DNA of 64,000 nt from Oscarella lobularis (GCF_947507565.1 NC_089184.1:2232001-2296000), one strand, 5' to 3'; positions 11,430-21,920 are shown, counted from the first letter of the stretch. The notes: generated by a model not told the origin, from the letters alone. A program made the numbers and translations.

Positions 11430-12239
11430 CAAAACGACAATGACGACGGGGACAATTGTGACGGTGACGAAATCAACGATGATGATGGAGAAAACGACAT
11501 AGAAAGCGACTTGTATGAGACAATGAGCCAAGCGGGCTTCGAATTCGCTGAACAAGTGTCGACTATTCGACAAACGGCTCTGGCTGCATCTAAGAAAGCT
11601 TCCGAGACAATGAAGTCCTTTCATCGTTCTTCACATCCTTCAACGCAATACGAGATTGGTGACGAAGTCATAGTTCGCTTTCCGGAGAAGCGTTGTCGCG
11701 GAAAGAAATGGAATACCCGCACCTCTACTACGCATACTGCTGGCGTAGTTGTCGACGAGAACATTGAAAACGAAAGGTACTGCGTCGAGTACAATGACAG
11801 CAAAGGGGCTATGCATCGCAAATGGTTCAGCGTCAGAGACATTACGTCAACAACACTGGCACAGGAGAAAACACGCAGAAAAAGACTCCAGTCGAGGACC
11901 GTTGTAAATCAGTCGCCGAAACGCAGACAACAATCGTCGAAGAGAAAAAGAGTTGGATCGCGACAAACCGGAAGTGACTGGGCGCAGATGATGTCCGGGG
12001 TCTCCGTCAGCCAATTCCAACCGGATTTTTTCACAAAAAGTACACGACTGCCACGTTCACAAAGGCCAAGTGACAGCCATAATTTAGAAGAGCGATTGAA
12101 GCGTTTGGGTCTGCGGTCCAAAGACGTCGGAGGTGGCGGTAACTGTTTTTCAAGCCTGGCGCATCAATATTTTTGAGATGCAAAGAAACATCAGATGGTC
12201 AGGGACATTATTGCCGAGTTTATATCCAACAACCCTCAC
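10353..12239 (+). pseudogene. Integrase-OTU fusion protein (Ginger1-like), one nonsense codon, cut by gap
   Basis: The frame is open from 10353 or earlier to TGA 12174. The N-terminal 130 residues are helical (GFSCIPDEIYDRLL...IISW-type). They are followed by a Gypsy-type integrase core with Asp163 (NQIDLVDYS), Asp228 (QCDNGGEFHG) and Glu262 (QGKIERSHG), with HPQSQG just before the Glu. An Asp-rich linker (about 335-380) precedes a basic region with a chromo/GPY-like segment, YEIGDEVIVRF. The C-terminus starts an OTU protease: VGGGGNCF carries the catalytic Cys. A TGA at 12174 replaces a sense codon, and the same frame continues as DAKKHQMVRDIIAEF to the N gap. Integrase plus a C-terminal OTU is known in Ginger1 DNA transposons. 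Catalytic His of the OTU would lie in the gap. Confidence 0.85.
11391..11429 (+). repeat. (GAC)13 microsatellite encoding poly-Asp
   Basis: Thirteen GAC triplets in frame within the integrase-OTU ORF give an uninterrupted Asp run between the integrase core and the basic C-terminal region. Triplet expansion here would change length without breaking the frame. Confidence 0.95.
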
Positions 12240-12439
12240 NNNNNNNNNNNNNNNNNNNNNNNNNNNNNNNNNNNNNNNNNNNNNNNNNNNNNNNNNNNNN
12301 NNNNNNNNNNNNNNNNNNNNNNNNNNNNNNNNNNNNNNNNNNNNNNNNNNNNNNNNNNNNNNNNNNNNNNNNNNNNNNNNNNNNNNNNNNNNNNNNNNNN
12401 NNNNNNNNNNNNNNNNNNNNNNNNNNNNNNNNNNNNNNN
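12240..12439. other. Assembly gap (200 N)
   Basis: All bases are N. The gap removes the body of the OTU domain and any end of the element. Round length suggests an estimated gap size. Confidence 1.
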
Positions 12440-12553
12440 CTTTTGAATTGCAGATAAACCAGTAGCATTTACGAAGACAAAAAGATTTTCTGCGTACCGT
12501 AGTTCAGTGCCTTAGCCGTAGTGCGCCCGTCTGTGTATTTTCCGGGTACTTCC

Positions 12554-13490
12554 ATGGCTTCCGATCCGTCTGAACCTAGCTGCAAGAGACAAAAGCTGCA
12601 CCAGACGCGCCTTGCCTTTCTTCGAATTGACACGGACAGCTTACAAGAGTCACAACGCAACAGTCATGGTTATCAATAGAATGGTGTCAGGCAGCGTTAG
12701 GCAGGCTGACACAGAAAGTCTGATGTATTTTATTCGTCATCGAAAGCCGTCTCCTTCCTGCCCGCTACCATCCAAAATATGCAAGGACAAACGAAGAAGT
12801 GTATGAGCTACTACTCGCCATCTTACCCTGCGTACTTTGACAAATTTCCATTTTCTGGATTTTCTTTACATTGTCAAGGCATTTTCTGCTGGCCTTGTGT
12901 TCTTTTTCCAGTAGAGCCTGAAGTATCTAGCGCCCCGCGGGCTGAGACACTGATTCGAAAGCATCTAACAGACTGGAAAAACGGCAAAGAGCATCTTCGG
13001 TATCATGCAGGACTGCACTACCATCTTTCTGCTAAAGCAAAGATGACAGAGTTCCTTCGATTGTACAAAAAGCCTAGCGGAAGGGTTGGCCAAATCTTAT
13101 CCTGCGAGTCCCAGAGGACGGTTGCAAGGAATCGCCATGTTATAATTTCCGTTTTGAAAGTATTGGAAGTATGCGGCCGTGAAGGCATTGCTCTCCGCGG
13201 CAATCGCGACGACTCTATTCTCTTGCTAAAAGCAAAGGCAAGTTTCATGCTCTCCTTCGCTTTCGCATGGAAACCGATGACCTGTTAGCCAATCACCTTG
13301 AAAAATGTCCAAGAAATGCATCTATGATCTCTAAAACGGTTCAGAATGATTTGTTATTGCACATGCGAAACTTCATTATTCAACATTTTGGAAAAGCCAT
13401 AGCAAATAGCTCATTTCTATCTGTTCTGGCAGATGCAATTTCTGACGTCAGCAACAAAGAACAACTTGAAATAGGGTTCGTGCACCTTTC
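12554..13490 (+). pseudogene. hAT-type (ZMYM1/TTF-DUF4371-like) transposase, 5' part
   Basis: ATG 12554 opens MASDPSEPSCKRQKL, with QTRLAFL soon after, which resembles the PCNA-box-like start of this family. Stops follow, then the same frame resumes (12779-13288): FSGFSLHCQGIFCWPCVLF is the TTF-type zinc segment. HLTDWKNGKEHLRYH follows at about 12963, then the segment with VLEVCGREGIALRGNRDD. A frameshift near 13250 leads to METDDLLANHLEKC and SVLADAISDVSNKEQLEIGF, the first Asp region of the RNase H-like core. The rest of the core and the C-terminal dimerisation region are absent; the sequence runs into a repeat at 13497. Degraded and truncated. Confidence 0.75.
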
Positions 13491-13496
13491 GGCCAT

Positions 13497-13686
13497 TCTA
13501 TATTTCGTATTTCGTATTCTGTATTTCGTATTTCTTACTTGTATTTCTTGTTTCGTATTCTATAATTCGTAATTCGTATTCTATAATTCGTATTTCTTAC
13601 TTGTATTTCCTGTTTCGTATTCTATAATTCGTATTTCGTATTCTATAATTCATTTTTCTTACTTGTATTTCCTGTTTTGTATTCTG
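13497..13686. repeat. AT-rich minisatellite (TATTTCGTATTCTATAATTCG)
   Basis: About three imperfect ~62-bp units built from TTTCGTATTC, TATAATTCGTA and TTACTTGTATTTC words. It starts where the hAT relic stops. Confidence 0.85.
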
Positions 13687-13880
13687 CATGTCGGTAGCAG
13701 CCTGTTTGTTGCAATATTGTTATTTTCGGTATGATGCAAAGGCATGATGATTCATCTCAAAACCTGTACATTCAATAACCCATTTGGAGTTTGAAAAGTT
13801 TTAAACAATTTATTTAATTAGTCGCCTTTGATTTTCAGTGCCTTTATTTCGTATAACATGTTCTTTACGTCTGTAACCTA

Positions 13881-14110
13881 TACTGCAACGCAAGCAGGTT
13901 TTTTCAAGCCATTCCAAAACAAGATTACTGCAACGCAAGCAGTAATCTAGTCTATTTGTCTCGAAAGGTAGATTATTACTGCAACGCAAGCAGTAATAAT
14001 TTCTAATATCTTCAATTAAATGTCAGTGCTATTACTGCAACGCAAGCAGTAATACCACTGTTTGTTAACCTACAAAGTTTACTGATTTCCTGCAACAAAG
14101 CAGGCAGCAA
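13881..14110. repeat. Interspaced palindromic repeats ATTACTGC-AACGCAA-GCAGTAAT
   Basis: Three exact 23-bp copies lie at 13924-13946, 13975-13997 and 14031-14053. A shorter copy lies at 13881-13897 and a degraded one near 14088. Each is an 8-bp inverted repeat around the loop AACGCAA. Spacers of 26, 28 and 33 bases are unrelated. No cas-like gene is near and the setting is eukaryotic. Confidence 0.85.
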
Positions 14111-14116
14111 TTAAAG

Positions 14117-15389
14117 TCAGTGGTCAACCTGTCCGGCGCTGTAATGGCTCAATTGGGAAAGGACGTCTTCAACGCCACGCAGTTGGAAGGTTTTTGGTTT
14201 TGCTCCTTCCGAGCGGCAGTTGGGACAATTCTTTTCATTTTCTTCATCATCTTCATACCAAGCTGCCACACAGGCGTTACATCCAACAATTGATTGACAG
14301 CATGAAGCAATCATAGGTGTTGAAAGAAGTGGTTTTTGAAGACAGATTTTGCAAGAAATATTCCTGAAGGACCGTTTGAAAAGATGCAGGGAGGACAAAA
14401 CTCTGGGCAAGCTTTCTATCCATCTCTTCGACTTTGCTTTCGATGTTTTTCAAAATTAGCGCATCAGACGTCGATGACGTAGTTCCTGTCATTTTCTTTG
14501 CTTTTGGAGGATTGAATAATTCCTTGCCTTCGTCATATTCTTCAGTATCGCTTGATGATATTGTCACTGCAGACGGAATATCACTTTCAGGAACTGCGTA
14601 CACATGTCTTGCTGGTTGATCCCAGAATCCAAGACCTAAACATAACGTTATTAAAAGATTATGAGTGACAGTATCAGTTAGACTTATGCTTTACCGCGCG
14701 TCCCCGGCATATCATTGATTTGCATACCGTCCGGACTAACATGATTTCAAGGTTTCCTTTCGAAGTTGATTAGAAACTGCTTCGCGAACATAAGGCATAT
14801 TTGCTCTTTTCTCGTTAATTGTTACCCAAAGTTGATTTCCAGTTTTCTTCACATTACCGCGTTTGATTCTTCCCTCAAAAATTCGAATTCGTCGACCTTC
14901 AATAACTTTCTCTTTTCCTCGCTTTGACGTCCACGTTCGTTTGCCCGCTGATCTTTCTCCGGGAAATTCTCCGTAGGCAGAAGACGAAGAGTCGTAGCTA
15001 GAAGTAGACATTCCGTCAGTCGTAGAATAGGCGCAAGAACCGGAAAATGGAGTAGTGGCAGCGTAAACACTTTGCCTTGACGTCGATGGCGGAGATGCAA
15101 ACGTAGCGCCGTCTTCTTCCTACGTAGAGTCGTGAGTTCCCAGGAAACGAATCCGAATTGAAGTTTCCGAATGAGTCGAGAAATTGTACTCGGCCAGTCG
15201 CATCATCGACGACGTCGACGGTCAGCTCGGTGATCTAGAACAAAATGCGCAAGTCAGCAACGCAATGCGTGAGTCGGCTAGCACAAAAAGCCGTACGCTG
15301 AAAAGAGTCGCCAAACGAGAAGCCGTAATTTGAGTGGGAAGAAGCCTCAGCTCCTTTCTACCCCTGGAGACTGTGAGTTTTTCTTCCAT
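14117..15389 (-). CDS. RING-finger protein, multi-exon, some frame damage
   Basis: Probable start ATG 15389 (MEEKLTVSRGRKELRLL), a first intron ending in TTCTAG at about 15234, then ITELTVDVVDDATGRV. The next part (14736-15011) carries RIRIFEGRIKRGNVKKTGNQLWVTINEKRANM. It continues after a frame break as SPDGMQINDMPGTRG, then a clean 59-bp intron (14636-14694) and LGFWDQPARHVYAVPE. The last part ends in a RING-like finger with the order CKIC, CCQ, GCNACV, W, NCPNCR (about 14200-14360). A frameshift near 14390 separates it from the preceding coiled segment. It diverges from the DDE transposase at 15497 with about 107 bases between starts, so they may share a promoter. Function inferred: ubiquitin E3 ligase. 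Likely transposon-associated. Confidence 0.65.
14636..14694 (-). other. Intron of RING gene (59 bp)
   Basis: On the minus strand it starts GTAAAG and ends TTTAG, joining GTRG to LGFWDQ without loss of frame. Confidence 0.7.
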
Positions 15390-15496
15390 AGCTGATGAAA
15401 CGTTGATTCGAGCATGCGAAAAAACGTTGGAATGAAACCGCATGGGAATGGAACATGCGCGTGACGATGTCTGCCTCACGTGAACTGACCTGAGAA

Positions 15497-16739
15497 ATGA
15501 ACGAACTGAATCCAGCTGTTATAGAAGGCATGGTCCAAGAGGGACTAACCCACGAAGAGATCAGCAGTCGCCTGACTGCAAACTTGGGCCAAAAACGCGG
15601 CTTTAGTTTATGAAAGAAGCGTTCGCCGCTTTTGCGAGCGAAACTGCATTTCGTCGAGAAGTTGTGTAAGCGAAGTGAAGCTAACTCGAATGGTATATAA
15701 AGCCGTTCAAGAGGTAGAAAGAATTTTGTCTAAGCAGTCAGGTGACTTATGTTCTATTTTATTTACAGGTTGGGCCTACTTATGATGGCCGAAAAACAAT
15801 AAAGGGTTATTTGCTCAAGAGGCTTTCGAGTCAGCTCCAGAAGAATTCCCGACTGGTTATCACCGACTTCGTCAGACTAGAACTGCTCGGCAGACAAACC
15901 CAATTCCATACACGGCAGAGTATCTTGGCCATAAGTTGCATGCCGACCAGAACGAAAAACTTGTTATGTATGGCGTTACTCACTACGCTGCTGTTGACGG
16001 ATATTCTGGAATGATTGTCTCGCTAATAACAATGTCCATAAAGAATTCAATAACCATTTATGAATCGCTTTTTCAGTATGCTAAAGCTAACCTATTTTTT
16101 AAACAATGTTTCCATAACTTCATTGTAGACCTATTCTTTGGAACATTGGCATCTGGGATACTATTCGAGTTGATCAAGGCCTTGAGACCTCTCTTCCACT
16201 TCACGTACAAGACATGCTCAGTGATTTTCGGACAAACGCTCAACGCAGTTCTTTTGTATAATCACGTCCACAAATGTAATTTCACGGCAATTCTATTTTA
16301 GCATATGGCAGCAGTTTTTTGTAGAATCACATTGTAGAACGAATCTGGGTTGAAGTGAACGGTAAAGTCAACTATCCAATCCAATAAAGTTGGCTCTCAA
16401 TGAAACGAGTGATGCGGACGAAATCGACATGGTGAATCCTGTACACATGTACGCAGTTTCGGAAGTATTAAAGAAAGTTGCTGCGCACGGCTGTCAAGCC
16501 ATGGCATCTTCATTGAACTACCATACAATTCCTGGTCAGTATCCAATCATTTTTATGTTACACTTGTAATTCAATAGCTACAGGAAAAGGATTTTCCAAT
16601 GAACTTGCTTTATCCAACACACTGGAATCGACTGTCGAAGAAGCGGTTACCGATTTTGAAAGCCAAGGAGGCACCTTGACCCGTCAAAGCACTTTTGGTC
16701 ACACGATCCCTTGGAGCAGTATCCCGAACGACATTTGAG
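15497..16739 (+). pseudogene. Integrase-core-like DDE transposase, partly decayed
   Basis: ATG 15497 opens MNELNPAVIEGMVQEGLTHE, a helix-turn-helix start (LTHEEISSRL). After an interruption the frame resumes with VGPTYDGRKTIKGYLL (15771), then KLHADQNEKLVMYGVTHY (about 15925), where the Asp is the probable first catalytic residue. AAVDGYSGMIV and an IYESLF segment follow. A C-terminal part (about 16400-16560) reads NPVHMYAVSEVLKKVA and, after a 49-bp intron-like gap, GKGFSNELALSN, ending at TGA 16736-16738. The middle part with the later catalytic residues is scrambled. This family recurs in cnidarians and sponges; I cannot give it a superfamily name with confidence. It is divergent from the RING gene and co-directional with the HECT-like gene. 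Confidence 0.65.
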
Positions 16740-17179
16740 AAGAGGGTTTTTTAACAGCGATTTCCTTCAGTTAAAGTAATGCATTTATTGCTCTGTTGTC
16801 AACGGTCACTCTTCCGCGTTTAAAGCTGCTATAAAATTCTATATCACTTTGACTAACGCCTTATGAAGGAGAAATGTGCCGCAAGTTTTTCACAATAAAG
16901 CAAATATGAATAGCTATGTACTTAGTACGAAACAGGAAAAACAGTGAATATTTTAAAATACAAGACTGTCACCCGCGTCCTATGGCTGCTGAAGCTGATT
17001 GTAGCCCCAACGTTTTCGGCGACGGTGTTGGTACGCGGCTAAAACTAAAACTCCGTGAATAAGCTGTTAGACGCTACCTGGTATTTGCTGAGAAACAAGT
17101 GACAATCCGGAGAAGAAAACACGGAGATCGTACACGATCCAGACAAAGCTTTCAACTCTTGCCAAATTAGGCGAGTTTG
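16740..17179. other. Spacer, no gene recognised
   Basis: No coding family visible on either strand. Several runs of short AT-rich words; nothing else. Confidence 0.5.
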
Positions 17180-17395
17180 GTGGAAACAAGTCCAAAACGG
17201 CAAAAGTTTGAGGCGTACCAAGGCAGTGTCTCCAAGAATGGGTAAAGGAGAAAGAAAAGCTCCACGAAGCAAGAACAGAAAAGCAAATAGCAGTGAGAAA
17301 ACGCCGTCACGTCAAGAGAAGCCAAGACGTATCTGAAAAGCGTGGAAAATTTCCTGAATTAGAACGTCGTCTTGTTTTTCATTGAAGTTAACTGT
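17180..17395 (+). pseudogene. Pogo-like helix-turn-helix fragment
   Basis: A plus-strand stretch reads GVPRQCLQEWVKEKEKLHEA and ends with KFPELERRLVF after a basic segment. This resembles the N-terminal DNA-binding part of pogo-type transposases (helix-turn-helix, then a FPELE...LF start of the second DNA-binding unit). There is no catalytic part. Low-complexity basic sequence could mimic this, so the call is tentative. Confidence 0.35.
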
Positions 17396-17559
17396 TTGTG
17401 TGATAAAGCAACAACAGACGAAGAGCTGCGAATAGCTCTGTCATCTGACGAATCTAGCTAGTGATGTCTTTGCTGAATCGGGAAACATGCGGTCCTTAGC
17501 TGACACTGGCATTGCTGCAAAGAGAAAATCCTTCGCAGTGCAGTTCTGCAGTTTTCGGT

Positions 17560-18200
17560 GTTAAAAATTAAAGCTGAGCTTGACCAGTTTAGGGAAGGAC
17601 TCCAGCTCTTCGGTAGGTGACTTTTGGTCAACAATGCCTACTTAATACTATGTGAAGGATTTTTGGAATTCATTGAATGTCACCCCGATGAAATGTTCTC
17701 TTTTTTCTGTTTCTCAAAGGAAGAAGAATTGACCGCTGGTAAGCAGCAGTTTTGTAAGTAGCTGTGATTTATAACTGCTACTGCATTAGCTAAACTGAGA
17801 AGTATGATTGATGTCAAATACACCACGTGTGCACAAGACTAGGGCATAAGAGAAAAAGAAGAAGCTTTTATGAATTTCTTCGACTTATTAGAAGACATTG
17901 GAGGTGGAGATACTGCGATGATTCATCGTAATTGTCTAGCACATTTTTTGAAATAGGAGGAAAAGTTCAGAATACCACCATTGGTGACGTCTTTGCCTTT
18001 TTCACAGGGGCTAAGCGCATTCCGGTTCGAGGTCTGACAGATCTACCCACTATGTTCTTCAGTTCCTCGGCCATTTACCCCACCGCACATACGTGCATGA
18101 TGTGACAATCATAATTCCAACGAAATACGACACCTACGAAAAATTCAGAGAGAAAATGGTATTTGCTTTCGTCAATCACGGTGGGTTTGGGGAGTCGTAA
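17560..18200 (+). CDS. HECT-like E3 protein, five short exons
   Basis: Exons separated by 45-60 bp GT-AG introns spell the C-lobe of a HECT-like protein. In order: IKAELDQFREGLQLFG; FLEFIECHPDEMFSFFCF; KLRSMIDVKYTTC; REKEEAFMNFFDLLEDIG; then TIGDVFAFFTGAKRIPVRGL, with YPTAHTC providing the Cys expected at the HECT active site. The end is IPTKYDTYEKF and a GGFG tail before TAA 18198-18200. A small frame break follows the Cys (a TGA at about 18102), so the copy may be inactive or carry an error. Upstream exons are not identified. It follows the DDE transposase at 15497 on the same strand, and the RING gene lies on the far side. Confidence 0.7.
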
Positions 18201-18640
18201 AAACGAACGTGAAAAAAACACTGGTTGACGTACGTGTGTTCATTTTCATTTTGGTACTGTCCCGTCTTTCAATTACGGTAATTGTGGCAATAGTGCTGGT
18301 ACATTTGATTCATTGTCGTTATCGGTTATTTGATTTTTTGATCGTACATTTGATTAATCGTTGTGATTGGTAATTTGATTTTTACGATCGTTCAATTAAA
18401 AGCCAAAGTTTTTCATTTCAAGGCTATACGTTTCACTAGGGCCAAACGTTTGCGCAGAATGTCCAAAGTTTTAATCCAGGAAATAGGGAAGAGAAAAGAG
18501 GTAAGATAAACGCTCGGAAAGTACGCCACGTAGAGTGTCGGTGCCATTGTTTGACATTCAGAACTCACATGTGAAGAAAATGTAAAATGGTCCAAAACCT
18601 AACGCAATAATAGTTACACTAAAGTTGAGTTGAGCGTAAA
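18201..18640. other. AT-rich spacer, no gene
   Basis: Contains repeated ACATTTGATT and TTGATTTTT words at 18300-18390. No coding signal. Confidence 0.5.
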
Positions 18641-18775
18641 CTTTGACCCAGTGGTGACCTGACACTACAGTAGATCAAAAGGTTGACCTCACCCAATAGT
18701 TGACCCAATAGTTGACCTCACCAAAAAAGTTGACCCAATAGTTGACTTCACCCAAAAGATGGACTTTTGAAACGC
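18620..18775. repeat. TTGACC-rich minisatellite
   Basis: Imperfect repeats of GTTGACCTCACC and CAATAGTTGACC, strongest at 18680-18765. Confidence 0.7.
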
Positions 18776-18877
18776 CTGACGCGCCATAACAAACTGCATC
18801 AGTTGTTAGACGTCGTAAGAAGTTTCGCTGAGAATCTCATTGGACAAATTGTCAGAGGCGTCTTTATAAAAAAATTG

Positions 18878-19215
18878 TCATTGTTGTAAAAATAATTGTG
18901 GGAGTGCGTTTACCTTCTTTTTGAACTGGAGGAAGACCAAAGTCAGTAAGATCGTTTGCAGAACAATGTCTTCCAAGCGAATGAGAGCTTCAGTGTACAT
19001 AGACTGTGTATACGTCAAGCCTGATTGTTCGGTGGACATGCGGCATCGATGAAGGACATCGTCGGTCATTGAGTCTTTGTGATTATTCCCTAATTGTACA
19101 GGATCACTGAGTTGACGGTTGGTCAGCAGTATGGCGAAATGGACACGAAGAGAGGAGGCGGAGGCGTGTATAGCAGCCTCTTCCATAGTGTGCATCGCCA
19201 TCAAGAAGGCCACGG
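18878..19215 (-). pseudogene. Helitron/Pif1-type helicase internal fragment
   Basis: The minus strand encodes MHTMEEAAIHASASSLRVHF, then AILLTNRQLSDPVQL, NNHKDSMTDDVLHR and MYTEALIRLEDIVL. In a shifted frame this continues with ANDLTDFGLPPVQ. The order matches the segment of Helitron helicases in which a cysteine/leucine-rich region precedes a (K)DSMTEDI-type block and an ALIxIED block, ahead of the P-loop. The P-loop and later motifs are not present here. A relic. Confidence 0.6.
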
Positions 19216-19627
19216 CAGCGTCAGACTTCTCGAAAAGTGTTCTTTACTTCACCATTGTATCATGTACAAAAAAGTTGAGATATTTTCGGGTACCACTTCA
19301 ATTTTAAGGTAAAGATGTAAATTTATTAATTTTTCTTTTCTCCTATGTTTTTGGTTATTTCAAATTTTTCCTTAATTTGAATAAACATTCAGCTCGTGGA
19401 GTTGCGCTTATTTTCAAGTTGGGTGATACAGTATCAGTGTTTTCACCACATGGGCGTTTACTACGAAAAAAGTATGTACGAATACATAGTAAGCGCCCAC
19501 CCCCTTTTCTGAACGAAAGTTATACAAACGCCTATGGCCGTTTACTCAGTAGTTTACGGGTATCTTTATTGATTTTAAAATGTTTAGAAAGGACAATAGA
19601 CCTACTCTCGAATGTAACGTGAGACTT
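19216..19627. other. No gene recognised
   Basis: AT-rich; nothing recognisable on either strand. Confidence 0.45.
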
Positions 19628-20230
19628 TCACCTTTTAACAACGATTTTTGGGTATCCGCACATTGATAAATTGGTTTTGTGTGCCTTCTTGCATTTCAGA
19701 AAAGCATTGTCATCGAACGTGCCGCTAAGAAATCGATTGGCTTTGCCAATACTGATAGATGTTTTGACACCCAATGGGTCGCTAGATTGGTTTAAAATGA
19801 ACATAAATTTATTTGTTTCTTTTATCATGTATCGAAGTGTCTAGTGTGCGTTGTAGATGGCCCTTTTGTTAACACATTATTCGAGGTTAACTTCGTAAGT
19901 AGATTTTACATTTGTGTTAAAGTTATATACGTTATTTAGGAATTGTATCAATTCAAACAGGCTATGACCCCAAAACAAAATAATTTAATCTGTTTACCCC
20001 ACCCAAAAAGACAAATGAATAGGGCACTCCTGAAAAAACGATTCCTCTCAATCTGCCATATAAATATAATCAAACGACGGTGCAAATTTGTTCCCACCGC
20101 GGTGCCATGACGCTGCCTATAAACAGTTGTATCGAAAACTAAGATATTCTGTGAAAGCACGAATTCCATTACCGCTCTACAGATCATCGCCAATTCTACG
20201 TTATTGTTATGTATTATAATCTCTCCAACT
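19628..20230 (-). pseudogene. Reverse transcriptase fragment (Penelope-like)
   Basis: Minus-strand frames contain VLSQNILVFDTTVYRQRHGT followed by AVGTNFAPSF in a shifted frame; this matches the YRQ-x2-GTAxGTxFAP block of Penelope-like reverse transcriptases. Downstream, FMFILNQSSDPLG and SISIGKANRFLSGT precede KAHKTNLSMCGYP, fitting the segment after the active site in which a GYP-type motif closes the thumb. The YxDD box itself is degraded. Numerous stops. Related degraded sequence lies at 53230-53620 and 55695-56480. Confidence 0.55.
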
Positions 20231-20475
20231 GCAATTTCGATGCCTTTTTACGACCAAGATAATGGGCAGAAGATTTGCCTCTCTCTTCGATCAATCCGAT
20301 CTCCAGAATGTAATTTAGATGTCTAAAACTTTTAGTGGCATCAATAAATTAAGAATTTGATAACGTCGCAACTGGCAAAACAATCAAGGAAAAAGTACAT
20401 TCTAATTTATTATAAAGACTAAATTTCTTTTAAAAAATTGTTAGCAGACGCTGAAAAGTCTATCGAACAGCACGA
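20231..20475. other. Spacer
   Basis: No coding family seen. Confidence 0.4.
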
Positions 20476-20479
20476 CCGT

Positions 20480-21636
20480 CATCACTCATCGCGTTGTGAT
20501 TGACAGTTCGGGCATTGCTTCTGTAGCGGTCAAAGTCAGAAACGTCGATGTGAATTCGGTGTTTGCGGATATAGTTCTTTGTACCCAAAGGAAGCAAAAT
20601 ATGACAACTACTCTGCTTTCCTGCAATTCATTGACGAATTGACCCTGTGCCCTGGATGCCCCGAGCCACACTTTGTAGAGATGTGTAAGGGATCGAAAGG
20701 AAAGTCCAGAGATGGCTCAGGTAAGGAGGTGGGCTACTTAGACAGTCACTCTCCTGTAGAGGTCTCTGGGCAAATCTTTGGAGAAACCGTGCGATCGTCG
20801 TCCTGTCAAATGATTGTGACGGAGTCGAGGTTGAAGCGCTGCAAAAGCTGTCGAGAATTCAGGCCTCTTCTTCGAGCTTCGTATTGGAAAAAACGCTTCG
20901 CCGTTTCCAAGGCAGCCCGTAGTGAATTTACGAGCAACTCTAAATTACGTACTCCTAACCGGACGAAAAAAATGAATTTGTTAGCTACTCAAAGGAAAGC
21001 CCACATGAAAAAAATTAGGATGCTTAAACAACGCATTCAGCTATCAACAGACAGGTGTGGTGTACGAGTTCAAGCGGAGCTCCACGATAAAATCATGACT
21101 GCAATACGGGAAAACGACGAGACAATCACGGCAGAATGTGGTACTGGAACTTTAGACGGCTCTTCTGGGAGCAGCAGAAAAACGCTGCCGCTTGCAAGTC
21201 GTCAAACGGGATGCGTTGGCACTCGTACATGATTAAATGGGCCTTGCAGTTAAAGATGCTCTCGTCTTCTTGCTATCACACGCTGCGTACTGCAGGTTTC
21301 ATCACAATGCCCTCAGAACGTACGCTCCGAGACTACACGCACTTCTTCAAAACCAAGCCTGGATTTTTTCGCGAACTAAACGATGTGCTTGTAAAAGAAG
21401 CTGAAAAGCACGGACTTACTGCAAGAGGAAACCACGTCTTTATTGTGTTCGATGAAATGAAAATAAAGGAAGACTTAGTGTACAGCAAGTATGATTCGGA
21501 CGTAGTTGGGTTTGTCGACCTTGGTGGTTTTGACAGCGACTTGAGAGAACTGGAACGTCGTTCTCTTGGCAAGGAAGTATTCACTGATGTAGCCACGCTT
21601 CATCCTTCAGTTGGTCGTATCTTTCGGAAGGTGTAG
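20480..21636 (+). pseudogene. P-element-like (THAP9-type) transposase, N-terminal two thirds
   Basis: An open plus-strand stretch (20579-21232) contains LTLCPGCPE, a Cys-rich piece RLKRCKSCREFRPLL and a Lys/Arg-rich helical region with GVRVQAELH. An upstream frame (20490-20580) reads DSSGIASVAVKVRNVDV and may belong to it. A frameshift near 21150 leads to the start of the catalytic region (21136-21636): WEQQKNAAACKSSNGMRWH, SERTLRDYTHFF, then FDEMKIKEDLVYS, in which the Asp is the likely first catalytic residue. The frame ends with TAG at 21634 and the rest of the RNase H fold is missing. A related fragment lies on the other strand at 21921-22379. Confidence 0.65.
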
Positions 21637-21689
21637 AAACTACAGCGTCTGCTGTTACGTGCTCTAGAACACTGAGAAGCATCGACATC

Positions 21690-21790
21690 GCGAACGTAAC
21701 TACCCTGGGTCCCCGAAAATCACGTGATAACGGGGAGTTTCCAATCCCTCTCTTCTTCTATATCTATGATAGCATCTTCAAATTGAGGGC
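21690..21790. repeat. Dispersed repeat shared with 49720-50000
   Basis: The block around ATCACGTGAT...GGGGAGTTTCCAATCC plus a following CTCTTCTTCTATATCTATG recurs in inverted orientation at about 49930-49995. Both copies also sit near a GGGTCCCCGAAA word. Probably a short dispersed repeat or MITE remnant. Confidence 0.6.
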
Positions 21791-21920
21791 CTACTTGATT
21801 ATCATGGGATGCCATTTTATAACTCGACCGTCAGACAAACCTGAGGCCTTCTTTTGCTGATCCCAGAGAATCCGCCTAGAGTAAAATTTTTTGCAAAAAC
21901 TTTGTCATATTAATGCCTGC

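Noticed and set aside
11256-11624. Minus-strand ORFs rich in Val/Ser opposite the integrase-OTU gene
   Set aside because: They are antisense shadows of the (GAC)n tract and of a clearly coding plus-strand frame.
12133-12468. Open frames across the N gap
   Set aside because: Most of their length is unknown bases; there is no evidence of coding.
13881-14110. CRISPR array
   Set aside because: The repeat/spacer spacing looks right, but the DNA is eukaryotic, there are only three exact repeats, and no Cas-like gene is present. I list it as an interspaced hairpin repeat.
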